Assembly (NCBI GenBank): GCA_963170055.1
Contig: CAUJGJ010000207.1
Location: forward strand, 5,001-69,000
Direction of reading: 5' to 3'
Source: Halisarca cf. caerulea
Taxonomy: Eukaryota; Porifera; Demospongiae; Chondrillida; Halisarcidae
DNA: 64,000 nucleotides
A model generated the notes under the pieces. The model saw nothing but the letters and a program-made list of their open reading frames with translations, was not told the DNA's origin and made no database searches. Within the stretch, counting starts at the first letter, position 1, and each line of letters starts with the position of its first letter. Shown here one piece after another: positions 52,601-64,000 of this stretch. A program made the translations under genes and the position numbers.

Positions 52601-55300
52601 ACTGGGAATGTGCGTGGTGCTAGTGCCAAATATTGGTATTAGCACCAGCATATCCAACACTAAACAAATACGCCCACAGCACTTCAGAAAGGTCATGTGT
52701 GTCCACTGGGAATGTGCGTGGTGCTAGTGCCAAATATTGGTATTAGCACCAGCATATCCAACACTAAACAAATACGCCCACAGCACTTCAGAAAGGTCGT
52801 GTGTGTCCACTGGGAATGTGCGTGGTGCTAGTGCCAAATATTGGTATTAGCACCAGCATATCCAACACTACACAAATACGCCCACAGCACTTCAGAAAGG
52901 TCATGTGTGTCCACTGGGAATGTGCGTGGTGCTAGTGCCAAATATTAGTATTAGCACCAGTATATCCAACACTACACAAATACGCCCACAGCACTTCAGA
53001 AAGGTCATGTGTGTCCACTGGGAATATGCGTGGTGCTAGTGCCAAATATTGGTATTAGCACCAGCATATACAACACTACACAAATACTCCCACTGCAGTT
53101 AAGTAACTTCATGTGTGTCCACTGGGAATGTGCGTGGTGCTAGTGGCAAATATTGGTACTAGCACCAGCATATCCAACACTGCAAAAAAACGCCAACAGC
53201 ACTTCAGAAAGGTCGTGTGTGTCCACTGGGAATGTGCGTGGTGCTAGTGCCAAATATTGGTATTAGCACCTGCATATCCAACTCTACACAAATACGCCCA
53301 CAGCACTTCAGAAAGGTCATGTGTGTCCACTGGGAATGTGCGTGGTGCTAGTGCCAAATATTGGTATTAGCACCAGCATATCCAACACTACACAAATACG
53401 CCCACAGCACTTCAGAAAGGTCGTGTGTGTCCACTGGGAATGTGCGTGGTGCTAGTGCCAAATATTGGTATTAGCACCAGCATATCCAACACTACACAAA
53501 TACGCCCACAGCACTTCAGAAAGGTCGTGTGTGTCCACTGGGAATGTGCGTGGTGCTAGTGCCAAATATTGGTATTAGCACCAGCATATCCAACACTAAA
53601 CAAATACGCCCACAGCACTTCAGAAAGGTCATGTGTGTCCACTGGGAATGTGCGTGGTGCTAGTGCCAAATATTGGTATTAGCACCAGCATATCCAACAC
53701 TAAACAAATACGCCCACAGCACTTCAGAAAGGTCGTGTGTGTCCACTGGGAATGTGCGTGGTGCTAGTGCCAAATATTGGTATTAGCACCAGCATATCCA
53801 ACACTACACAAATACGCCCACAGCACTTCAGAAAGGTCGTGTGTGTCCACTGGGAATGTGCGTGGTGCTAGTGCCAAATATTGGTATTAGCACCAGCATA
53901 TCCAACACTACACAAATACGCCCACAGCACTTCAGAAAGGTCATGTGTGTCAACTGGGAATGTGCGTGGTGCTAGTGCCAAATATTGGTATTAGCACCAG
54001 CATATACAACACTACACAAATACTCCCACTGCAGTTATGTAACTTCATGTGTGTCCACTGGGAATGTGCGTGGTGCTAGTGCCAAATATTGGTATTAGCA
54101 CCAGCATATCCAACACTACACAAATACGCCCACAGCACTTCAGAAAGGTCCTGTGTGTCCACTGGGAAAGTGCGTGGTGCTAGTGCCAAATATTGGTATT
54201 AGCACCAGCATATCCAACACTACACAAATACGCCCACAGCACTTCAGAAAGGTCGTGTGTGTCCACTTGGAATGTGCGTGGTGCTAGTGCCAAATATTGG
54301 TATTAGCACCAGCATATCCAACACTACACAAATTCGCCCACAGCACTTCAGAAAGGTCATGTGTGTCCACTGGGAATGTGCGTGGTGCTAGTGCAAAATG
54401 TTGGTATTAGCACCAGCATATCCAACACTACACAAATACGCCCACAGCACTTCAGAAAAGTCGTGTGTGTCCACTGGGAATGTGCGTGGTGCTAGTGCCA
54501 AATATTGGTATTAGCACCAGCATATCCAACACTACACAAATACGCCCACAGCACTTCAGAAAGGTCATGTGTGTCAACTGGGAATGTTCGTTGTGCTAGT
54601 GCCAAATATTGGTATTAACACCAGCATATACAACACTACACAAATACTCCCACTGCAGTTAAGTAACTTCATGTGTGTCCACTGGGAATGTGCGTGGTGC
54701 TAGTGCCAAATATTGGTATTAGCACCAGCATATCCAACACTACACAAATACGCCCACAGCACTTCAGAAAGGTCATGTGTGTCAACTGGGAATGTGCGTG
54801 GTGCTAGTGCCAAATATTGGTATTAGCACCAGCATATACAACACTACACAAATACTCCCACTGCAGTTATGTAACTTCATGTGTGTCCACTGGGAATGTG
54901 CGTGGTGCTAGTGCCAAATATTGGTATTAGCACCAGCATATCCAACACTACACAAATACGCCCACAGCACTTCAGAAAGGTCCTGTGTGTCCACTGGGAA
55001 AGTGCGTGGTGCTAGTGCCAAATATTGGTATTAGCACCAGCATATCCAACACTACACAAATACGCCCACAGCACTTCAGAAAGGTCGTGTGTGTCCACTT
55101 GGAATGTGCGTGGTGCTAGTGCCAAATATTGGTATTAGCACCAGCATATCCAACACTACACAAATTCGCCCACAGCACTTCAGAAAGGTCATGTGTGTCC
55201 ACTGGGAATGTGCGTGGTGCTAGTGCAAAATGTTGGTATTAGCACCAGCATATCCAACACTACACAAATACGCCCACAGCACTTCAGAAAAGTCGTGTGT
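43650..55300. repeat. Three successive ~36-40-mer higher-order units
   Basis: The start marker GTCCGCTGGGAATG lies at about 43656, 47815 and 51559 (4159 and 3744 apart, that is 40 monomers less one base, and 36). The CTAAATATATACG monomer follows at 43925, 48084 and 51828 with the same offsets. Relative to unit starts at 43650, 47809 and 51553, the CTGCAG sites fall at 604, 1540, 2164 in the first unit, but at 604, 1540, 2476, 3100, 3308 in both the second and third. The second and third units thus share an extra 9-mer step absent from the first, and diverge from each other after about 3308. The third runs on into a segment resembling 46-47.5 kb. Confidence 0.85.
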
Positions 55301-58300
55301 GTCCACTGGGAATGTGCGTGGTGCTAGTGCCAAATATTGGTATTAGCACCAGCATATCCAACACTACACAAATACGCCCACAGCACTTCAGAAAGGTCAT
55401 GTGTGTCAACTGGGAATGTTCGTTGTGCTAGTGCCAAATATTGGTATTAACACCAGCATATACAACACTACACAAATACTCCCACTGCAGTTAAGTAACT
55501 TCATGTGTGTCCACTGGGAATGTGCGTGGTGCTAGTGCCAAATATTGGTATTAGCACCAGCATATCCAACACTACACAAATACGCCCACAGCACTTCAGA
55601 AAGGTCCTGTGTGTCCACTGGGAATGTGCGTGGTGCTAGTGCAAAATGTTGGTATTAGCACCAGCATATCCAACACTACACAAATACGCCCACAGCACTT
55701 CAGAAAAGTCGTGTGTGTCCACTGGGAATGTGCGTGGTGCTAGTGCCAAATATTGGTATTAGCACCAGCATATCCAACACTACACAAATACGCCCACAGC
55801 ACTTCAGAAAGGTCATGTGTGTCAACTGGGAATGTTCGTTGTGCTAGTGCCAAATATTGGTATTAGCACCAGCATATACAACACTACACAAATACTCCCA
55901 CTGCAGTTAAGTAACTTCATGTGTGTCCACTGGGAATGTGCGTGGTGCTAGTGCCAAATATTGGTATTAGAACCAGCATATCCAACACTACACAAATACG
56001 CCCACAGCACTTCAGAAAGGTCCTGTGTGTCCACTGGGAATGTGCGTGGTGCTAGTGCCAAATATTGGTATTAGCACCAGCATATCCAACACTACACAAA
56101 TACGCCCACAGCACTTCAGAAAGGTCATGTGTGTTCACTGGGAATGTGCGTGGTGCTAGTGCAAAATGTTGGTATTAGCACCAGCATATCCAACACTACA
56201 CAAATACGCCCACAGCACTTCAGAAAAGTCGTGTGTGTCCACTGGGAATGTGCGTGGTGCTAGTGCCAAATATTGGTATTAGCACCAGCATATCCAACAC
56301 TACACAAATACGCCCACAGCACTTCAGAAAGGTCATGTGTGTCAACTGGGAATGTTCGTTGTGCTAGTGCCAAATATTGGTATTAGCACCAGCATATACA
56401 ACACTACACAAATACTCCCACTGCAGTTAAGTAACTTCATGTGTGTCCACTGGGAATGTGCGTGGTGCTAGTGCCAAATATTGGTATTAGCACCAGCATA
56501 TCCAACACTACACAAATACGCCCACAGCACTTCAGAAAGGTCCTGTGTGTCCCTGGGAATGTGCGTGGTGCTAGTGCCAAATATTGGTATTAGCACCAGC
56601 ATATCCAACACTACACAAATACGCCCACAGCACTTCAGAAAGGTCGTGTGTGTCCACTGGGAATGTGCGTGGTGCTAGTGCCAAATATTGGTATTAGCAC
56701 CAGCATATTTAACACTGCACAAATTCGCCCACAGCACTTCAGAAAGGTCATGTGTGTCCACTGTGAATGTGCGTGGTGCTAGTGCAAAATGTTGGTATTA
56801 GCACCAGCATATCCAACACTACACAAATACGCCCACAGCACTTCAGAAAAGTCGTGTGTGTCCACTGGGAATGTGCGTGGTGCTAGTGCCAAATATTGGT
56901 ATTAGCACCAGCATATCCAACACTACACAAATACGCCCACAGCACTTCAGAAAGGTCATGTGTGTCCACTGGGAATGTGCGTGGTGCTAGTGCCAAATAT
57001 TGGTATTAGCACCAGAATATCCAACACTACACAAATACTCCCACTGCAGTTAAGTAACTTCATGTGTGTCCACTGGGAATGTGCGTGGTTCTAGTGCCAA
57101 ATATTGGTATTAGCACCAGCATATCCAACACTACACAAATACGCTCACAGCACTACAGAAACTTCATGTGTGTCCACTGGGAATGTGCGTGGTTCTAGTG
57201 CCAAATATTGGTATTAGCACCAGCATATCCAACACTACACAAATACGCCCACAGCACTTCAGAAAGGTCCTGTGTGTCCACTGGGAATGTGCGTGGTGCT
57301 AGTGCCAAATATTGGTATTAGCACCAGCATATCCAACACTACACAAATACGCCCACAGCACTTCAGAAAGGTCGTGTGTGTCCACTGGGAATGTGCGTGG
57401 TGCTAGTGCCAAATATTGGTATTAGCACCAGCATATCCAACACTACACAAATTCGCCCACAGCACTTCAGAAAGGTCATGTGTGTCCACTGGGAATGTGC
57501 GTGGTGCTAGTGCCAAATATTGGTATTAGCACCAGCATATCCAACACTACACAAATACGCCCACAGCACTTCAGAAAGGTCGTGTGTGTCCACTGGGAAT
57601 GTGCGTGGTGCTAGTGCCAAATATTGGTATTAGCACCTGCATATCCAACACTACACAAATACGCCCACAGCACTTCAGAAAGGTCGTGTGTGTCCACTGG
57701 GAATGTGCGTGGTGCTAGTGCCAAATATTGGTATTAGCACCAGCATATCCAACACTACACAAATACGCCCACAGCACTTCAGAAAGGTCGTGTGTGTCCA
57801 CTGGGAATGTGCGTGGTGCTAGTGCCAAATATTGGTATTAGCACCAGCATATCCAACACTACACAAATACGCCCACAGCACTTCAGAAAGGTCCTGTGTG
57901 TCCACTGGGAATGTGCGTGGTGCTAGTGCCAAATATTGGTATTAGCACCAGCATATCCAACACTACACAAATACGCCCACAGCACTTCAGAAAGGTCGTG
58001 TGTGTCCACTGGGAATGTGCGTGGTGCTAGTGCCAAATATTGGTATTAGCACCAGCATATCCAACACTACACAAATTCGCCCACAGCACTTCAGAAAGGT
58101 CATGTGTGTCCACTGGGAATGTGCGTGGTGCTAGTGCAAAATGTTGGTATTAGCACCAGCATATCCAACACTACACAAATACGCCCACAGCACTTCAGAA
58201 AAGTCGTGTGTGTCCACTGGGAATGTGCGTGGTGCTAGTGCCAAATATTGGTATTAGCACCAGCATATCCAACACTACACAAATACGCCCACAGCACTTC

Positions 58301-61117
58301 AGAAAGGTCATGTGTGTCCACTGGGAATGTGCGTGGTGCTAGTGCCAAATATTGGTATTAGCACCAGCATATACAACACTACACAAATACTCCCACTGCA
58401 GTTAAGTAACTTCATGTGTGTCCACTAGGAATGTGCGTGGTGCTAGTGCCAAATATTGGTATTAGCACCAGCATATCTAACACTACACAAATACGCCCAC
58501 AGCACTTCAGAAAGGTCCTGTGTGTCCACTGGGAATGTGCGTGGTGCTAGTGCAAAATGTTGGTATTAGCACCAGCATATCCAACACTACACAAATACGC
58601 CCACAGCACTTCAGAAAAGTCGTGTGTGTCCACTGGGAATGTGCGTGGTGCTAGTGCCAAATATTGGTATTAGCACCAGCATATCCAACACTAAACAAAT
58701 ACGCCCACAGCACTTCAGAAAGGTCATGTGTGTCCACTGGGAATGTGCGTGGTGCTAGTGCCAAATATTGGTATTAGCACCAGCATATCCAACACTACAC
58801 AAATACGCCCACAGCACTTCAGAAAGGTCCTGTGTGTCCACTGGGAATGTGCGTGGTGCTAGTGCCAAATATTGGTATTAGCACCAGCATATCCAACACT
58901 ACACAAATACGCCCACAGCACTTCAGAAAGGTCGTGTGTGTCCACTGGGAATGTGCGTGGTGCTAGTGCCAAATATTGGTATTAGCACCTGCATATCCAA
59001 CACTACACAAATACGCCCACAGCACTTCAGAAAGGTCGTGTGTGTCCACTGGGAATGTGCGTGGTGCTAGTGCCAAATATTGGTATTAGCACCAGCATAT
59101 CCAACACTACACAAATACGCCCACAGCACTTCAGAAAGGTCGTGTGTGTCCACTGGGAATGTGCGTGGTGCTAGTGCCAAATATTGGTATTAGCACCAGC
59201 ATATCCAACACTACACAAATACGCCCACAGCACTTCAGAAAGGTCATGTGTGTCCACTGGGAATGTGCGTGGTGCTAGTGCCAAATATTGGTATTAGCAC
59301 CAGCATATACAACACTACACAAATACTCCCACTGCAGTTAAGTAACTTCATGTGTGTCCACTGGGAATGTGCGTGGTGCTAGTGCCAAATATTGGTATTA
59401 GCACCAGCATATCTAACACTACACAAATACGCCCACAGCACTTCAGAAAGGTCCTGTGTGTCCACTGGGAATGTGCGTGGTGCTAGTGCCAAATATTGGT
59501 ATTAGCACCAGCATATCCAACACTACACAAATACGCCCACAGCACTTCAGAAAGGTCGTGTGTGTCCACTGGGAATGTGCGTGGTGCTTGTGCCAAATAT
59601 TGGTATTAGCACCAGCATATCCAACACTACACAAATTCGCCCACAGCACTTCAGAAAGGTCATGTGTGTCCACTGGGAATGTGCGTGGTGCTAGTGCAAA
59701 ATGTTGTTATTAGCACCAGCATATCCAACACTACACAAATACGCCCACAGCACTTCAGAAAAGTCGTGTGTGTCCACTGGGAATGTGCGTGGTGCTAGTG
59801 CCAAATATTGGTATTAGCACCAGCATATCCAACACTAAACAAATACGCCCACAGCACTTCAGAAAGGTCATGTGTGTCCACTGGGAATGTGCGTGGTGCT
59901 AGTGCCAAATATTGGTATTAGCACCAGCATATCCAACACTACACAAATACGCCCACAGCACTTCAGAAAGGTCCTATGTGTCCACTGGGAATGTGCGTGG
60001 TGCTAGTGCCAAATATTGGTATTAGCACCAGCATATCCAACACTACACAAATACGCCCACAGCACTTCAGAAAGGTCGTGTGTGTCCACTGGGAATGTGC
60101 GTGGTGCTAGTGCCAAATATTGGTATTAGCACCTGCATATCCAACACTACACAAATACGCCCACAGCACTTCAGAAAGGTCGTGTGTGTCCACTGGGAAT
60201 GTGCGTGGTGCTAGTGCCAAATATTGGTATTAGCACCAGCATATCCAACACTACACAAATACGCCCACAGCACTTCAGAAAGGTCGTGTGTGTCCACTGG
60301 GAATGTGCGTGGTGCTAGTGCCAAATATTGGTATTAGCACCAGCATATCCAACACTACACAAATACGCCCACAGAACTTCAGAAAGGTCATGTGTGTCCA
60401 CTGGGAATGTGCGTGGTGCTAGTGCCAAATATTGGTATTAGCACCAGCATATCCAACACTACACAAATACGCCCACAGCACTTCAGAAAGGTCTTGTGTG
60501 TCCACTGGGAATGTGTGTGGTGCTAGTGCCAAATATTGGTATTAGCACCAGCATATCCAACACTACACAAATACGCCCACAGCACTTCAGAAAGGTCATG
60601 TGTGTCCACTGGGAATGTGCGTGGTGCTAGTGCCAAATATTGGTATTAGCACCAGCATATCCAACACTACACAAATACGCCCACAGCACTTCAGAAAGGT
60701 CTTGTGTGTCCACTGGGAATGTGCGTGGTGCTAGTGCCAAATATTGGTATTAGCACCAGCATATCCAACACTAAATAAATACGCCCACAGCACTTCAGAA
60801 AGGTCGTGTGTGTCCACTGGGAATGTGCGTGGTGCTAGTGCCAAATATTGGTATTAGCACCAGCATATCCAACACTACACAAATACGCCCACAGCACTTC
60901 AGAAAGGTCATGTGTGTCCACTGGGAATGTGCGTGGTGCTAGTGCCAAATATGGGTATTAGCACCAGCATATCCAACACTACACAAATACGCCCACAGCA
61001 CTTCAGAGAGGTCCTGTGTGTCCACTGGGAATGTGTGTGGTGCTAGTGCCAAATATTGGTATTAGCACCAGCATATCCAACACTACACAAATACGCCCAC
61101 AGCACTTCAGAAAGGTC
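55300..61117. repeat. Satellite segment with echoes of 46-47.6 kb and 59-60 kb
   Basis: The one-base-short monomer (GTGTCCCTGGG) near 56552 repeats that near 47090, 9463 bases away (91 monomers less one base). The surrounding CTGCAG spacings 5 and 6 (less one base) also repeat those ending at 46958 and 47581. Between 57.1 and 61.1 kb CTGCAG monomers become sparse (13, 9, then 24 monomers apart), and monomers with GGTCG, GGTCC and GGTCT dominate. Confidence 0.75.
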
Positions 61118-64000
61118 ATGTGTGTCCACTGGGAATGTGCGTGGTGCTAGTGCCAAATATTGGTATTAGCACCAGCATATCCAACACTAAACAAATACGC
61201 CCACAGCACTTCAGAAAGGTCGTGTGTGTCCACTGGGAATGTGCGTGGTGCTAGTGCCAAATATTGGTATTAGCACCAGCATATCCAACACTACACAAAT
61301 ACGCCCACAGCACTTCAGAAAGGTCATGTGTGTCCACTGGGAATGTGCGTGGTGCTAGTGCCAAATATTGGTATTAGCACCAGCATATCCAACACTACAC
61401 AAATACGCCCACAGCACTTCAGAAAGGTCTTGTGTGTCCACTGGGAATGTGCGTGGTGCTAGTGCCAAATATTGGTATTAGCACCAGCATATCCAACACT
61501 AAATAAATACGCCCACAGCACTTCAGAAAGGTCGTGTGTGTCCACTGGGAATGTGCGTGGTGCTAGTGCCAAATATTGGTATTAGCACCAGCATATCCAA
61601 CACTACACAAATACGCCCACAGCACTTCAGAAAGGTCCTGTGTGTCCACTGGGAATGTGCGTGGTGCTAGTGCCAAATATTGGTATTAGCACCAGCATAT
61701 CCAACACTACACAAATACGCCCACAGCACTTCAGAAAGGTCGTGTGTGTCCACTGGGAATGTGCGTGGTGCTAGTGCCAAATATTGGTATTAGCACCAGC
61801 ATATCCAACACTACACAAATACTCCCACTGCAGTTAAGTAACTTCATGTGTGTCCACCGGGAATGTGCGTGGTGCTAGTGCCAAATATTGGTATTAGCAC
61901 CAGCATATCCAACACTACACAAATACGCCCACAGCACTTCAGAAAGGTCCTGTGTGTCCACTGGGAATGTGCGTTGTGCTAGTGCCAAATATTGGTATTA
62001 GCACCAGCATATCCAACACTACACAAATACGCCCACAGCACTTCAGAAAGGTCATGTGTGTCCACTGGGAATGTGCGTGGTGCTAGTGCCAAATATTGGT
62101 ATTAGCACCAGCATATCCAACACTACACAAATACGCCCACAGCACTTCAGAAAGGTCGTGTGTGTCCACTGGGAATATGCGTGGTGCTAGTGCCAAATAT
62201 TGGTATTAGCACCAGCATATCCAACACTACACAAATACGCCCACAGCACTTCAGAAAGGTCATGTGTGTCCACTGGGAATGTGCGTGGTGCTAGTGCCAA
62301 ATATTGGTATTAGCACCAGCATATCCAACACTACACAAATACGCCCACAGCACTTCAGAAAGGTCATGTGTGTCCACTGGGAATGTGCGTGGTGCTAGTG
62401 CCAAATATTGGTATTAGCACCAGCATATCCAACACTACACAAATACGCCCACAGCACTTCAGAAAGGTCTTGTGTGTCCACTGGGAATGTGCGTGGTGCT
62501 AGTGCCAAATATTGGTATTAGCACCAGCATATCCAACACTACACAAATACGCCCACAGCACTTCAGAAAGGTCTTGTGTGTCCACTGGGAATGTGCGTGG
62601 TGCTAGTGCCAAATATTGGTATTAGCACCAGCATATCCAACACTAAATAAATACGCCCACAGCACTTCAGAAAGGTCGTGTGTGTCCACTGGGAATGTGC
62701 GTGGTGCTAGTGCCAAATATTGGTATTAGCACCAGCATATCCAACACTAAACAAATACGCCCACAGCACTTCAGAAAGGTCGTGTGTGTCCACTGGGAAT
62801 GTGCGTGGTGCTAGTGCCAAATATTGGTATTAGCACCAGCATATCCAACACTACACAAATACGCCCACAGCACTTCAGAAAGGTCATGTGTGTCCACTGG
62901 GAATGTGCGTGGTGCTAGTGCCAAATATTGGTATTAGCACCAGCATATCCAACACTACACAAATACGCCCACAGCACTTCAGAAAGGTCTTGTGTGTCCA
63001 CTGGGAATGTGCGTGGTGCTAGTGCCAAATATTGGTATTAGCACCAGCATATCCAACACTAAATAAATACGCCCACAGCACTTCAGAAAGGTCGTGTGTG
63101 TCCACTGGGAATGTGCGTGGTGCTAGTGCCAAATATTGGTATTAGCACCAGCATATCCAACACTACACAAATACGCCCACAGCACTTCAGAAAGGTCCTG
63201 TGTGTCCACTGGGAATGTGCGTGGTGCTAGTGCCAAATATTGGTATTAGCACCAGCATATCCAACACTACACAAATACGCCCACAGCACTTCAGAAAGGT
63301 CGTGTGTGTCCACTGGGAATGTGCGTGGTGCTAGTGCCAAATATTGGTATTAGCACCAGCATATCCAACACTACACAAATACTCCCACTGCAGTTAAGTA
63401 ACTTCATGTGTGTCCACCGGGAATGTGCGTGGTGCTAGTGCCAAATATTGGTATTAGCACCAGCATATCCAACACTACACAAATACGCCCACAGCACTTC
63501 AGAAAGGTCCTGTGTGTCCACTGGGAATGTGCGTTGTGCTAGTGCCAAATATTGGTATTAGCACCAGCATATCCAACACTACACAAATACGCCCACAGCA
63601 CTTCAGAAAGGTCATGTGTGTCCACTGGGAATGTGCGTGGTGCTAGTGCCAAATATTGGTATTAGCACCAGCATATCCAACACTACACAAATACGCCCAC
63701 AGCACTTCAGAAAGGTCGTGTGTGTCCACTGGGAATATGCGTGGTGCTAGTGCCAAATATTGGTATTAGCACCAGCATATCCAACACTACACAAATACGC
63801 CCACAGCACTTCAGAAAGGTCATGTGTGTCCACTGGGAATGTGCGTGGTGCTAGTGCCAAATATTGGTATTAGCACCAGCATATCCAACACTACACAAAT
63901 ACGCCCACAGCACTTCAGAAAGGTCATGTGTGTCCACTGGGAATGTGCGTGGTGCTAGTGCCAAATATTGGTATTAGCACCAGCATATCCAACACTACAC
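61118..64000. repeat. Adjacent 15-mer duplication (1560 bp), apparently identical
   Basis: Position-by-position reading of 61141-62440 against 62701-64000 shows no difference that I can see. This includes rare variants such as GTCCACCGGG (about 61855/63415), GCGTTGTGC (about 61971/63531), CTAAATAAATACG (about 61498/63058), GGGAATATGCG (about 62171/63731) and CTGCAG (61828/63388). Identity breaks just left of 61118/62678, where GGTCA faces GGTCG. The second copy is cut by the window end. Confidence 0.9.

Larger units (their letters stand above)
2631..56552. other. Length-variant monomers (16 found)
   Basis: Insertions: +1 near 2631, 2944, 12345 and 36480; +2 (ACGCCCATACAG) near 8998, 11184 and 14411. 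Deletions: -2 near 3509, 30136, 34190, 38557, 39699 and 39801; -1 near 5621, 47090 and 56552. The sum is -5, equal to the shortfall of the whole array from 592 x 104, so few if any further net indels remain. Recurrent ones (the +2 class, the -2 AACTTCGTG class and the -1 CCCTGGG class) tag duplicated blocks. Confidence 0.8.
41342..63393. repeat. PstI-site monomers marking higher-order units (28 sites)
   Basis: A linker variant TACTCCCACTGCAGTTAAGT creates CTGCAG at 41342, 42174, 43110, 44254, 45190, 45814, 46438, 46958, 47581, 48413, 49349, 50285, 50909, 51117, 51325, 52157, 53093, 54029, 54653, 54861, 55485, 55901, 56421, 57044, 58396, 59332, 61828 and 63388. Spacing in monomers is 8, 9, 11, 9, 6, 6, 5, 6, 8, 9, 9, 6, 2, 2, 8, 9, 9, 6, 2, 6, 4, 5, 6, 13, 9, 24, 15; two intervals (ending 47581 and 57044) are one base short. 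I saw no CTGCAG left of 41342 in the satellite, although this was read by eye. A TTATGTAAC sub-variant follows the sites at 45190, 50285, 51117, 54029 and 54861. Seven sites (41342, 43110, 44254, 48413, 49349, 52157, 53093) are followed by a monomer with TACTAGCACC and a run of seven A. Confidence 0.92.
2369..64000 (+). repeat. 104-bp satellite array, about 592 monomers, head to tail
   Basis: Every ~104 bases the sequence returns to GTGCTAGTGCCAAATATTGG, followed by the invariant blocks TATTAGCACCAGCATATCC, AACACTACACAAATACGCCC and TGTGTCCACTGGGAATGTG. Anchors at 2389 and 63952 are 61563 bases apart, which is 592 x 104 minus 5. All copies have the same orientation, and I see no insertion, inversion or unique sequence anywhere in the array. 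The consensus monomer is about 47% G+C with two constant CpGs. Variation concentrates at monomer positions about 62-80 (position 1 = G of GTGCTAG). Frames of 65-106 codons throughout are by-products of the repeat; 104 is not a multiple of three, so successive copies are read in different frames and soon hit stops. The array is cut by the window end. A centromeric or pericentromeric location is an inference from size and order; no CENP-B box is visible. Confidence 0.98.
40890..64000. repeat. Homogenised right domain of the satellite
   Basis: From here nearly all monomers carry the linker CACTTCAGAAAGGTC. The linkers common to the left (CACTTCGGAAAC, CACTTCTGAAACG, TAGTTAAGAAAC, TTGTTAATAAAC) essentially vanish. 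The main variable site is monomer position 79, right after GGTC. It is A (for example 41152), G (40944), C (45312) or T (41672). A second class of monomer has a PstI-containing linker. CACTAAACAAATACG, AAATTCGCCC and TGCAAAATGTTGG variants recur in sets. Confidence 0.85.

Noticed and set aside
2546..59713. Dozens of open frames of 60-106 codons on both strands of the satellite
   Set aside because: They repeat at multiples of 104 bp, shift frame at each monomer because 104 is not divisible by three, and vanish or change with single variants. They are by-products of the repeat.
2369..64000. CRISPR array (constant block plus variable ~20-base segment)
   Set aside because: The variable segments come from a small reused set, the constant part is over 80 bp, there are no cas genes, and the whole unit behaves as a tandem satellite with higher-order repeats.
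2369..64000. CENP-B box in the monomer
   Set aside because: The closest stretch, TTCGGAAACTTCATG in one linker subtype, lacks the required A and CGGG.
2369..64000. Hammerhead ribozyme in the satellite, as known in some satellite DNAs
   Set aside because: No CTGATGA core with paired GAAAC and cleavage GTC in order on either strand. CTGAAACGTC in one linker is only superficially similar.

Overview
This window looks like eukaryotic, probably animal, heterochromatin. It is almost entirely tandem repeat, and I find no gene I can support: no rRNA, no tRNA and no CRISPR. The species cannot be named from the sequence. The eukaryotic reading rests on a >61 kb uninterrupted satellite of about 104 bp with higher-order structure, a minisatellite, and a TTAA-flanked non-autonomous element with piggyBac-type ends.

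Layout. Positions 1-2368 are a flank built from a degenerate 60-64 bp tandem repeat. A ~1.0 kb piggyBac-like non-autonomous element (322-1326, TTAA duplications on both sides) has split one unit of that repeat, and a 21-bp minisatellite (1792-1986) interrupts it further on. At about 2369 the flank stops abruptly inside a 63-bp unit and a 104-bp satellite begins. The satellite runs head-to-tail in one orientation to the end of the window and clearly continues beyond it. From the first GTGCTAG anchor (2389) to the last (63952) I count 592 monomer periods minus 5 bases. That net matches the sum of 16 length-variant copies I could locate.

The satellite has two broad domains. From about 2.4 to 41 kb, monomers carry a mixture of alternative ~20-base linkers (monomer positions about 62-80) and fall into nested higher-order repeats (7-, 10-, 12-, 14-, 15-, 21/22- and 37/39-mers), usually as adjacent duplications. 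From about 41 to 64 kb nearly all copies share one linker. They differ mainly at monomer position 79, where all four bases occur, and are punctuated by 28 PstI-site monomers spaced at whole multiples of 104 bp. The last 2.9 kb holds a 1560-bp (15-mer) duplication that looks identical line for line over about 1.3 kb.

Each monomer contains an imperfect inverted repeat which, in RNA read from the + strand, can fold into a 14-bp stem (two G-U pairs) with a 3-nt loop. No protein-coding system was found. The noteworthy content is the satellite, its hairpin, its nested duplication history, and the precisely dated-by-nesting transposon insertion in the flank.
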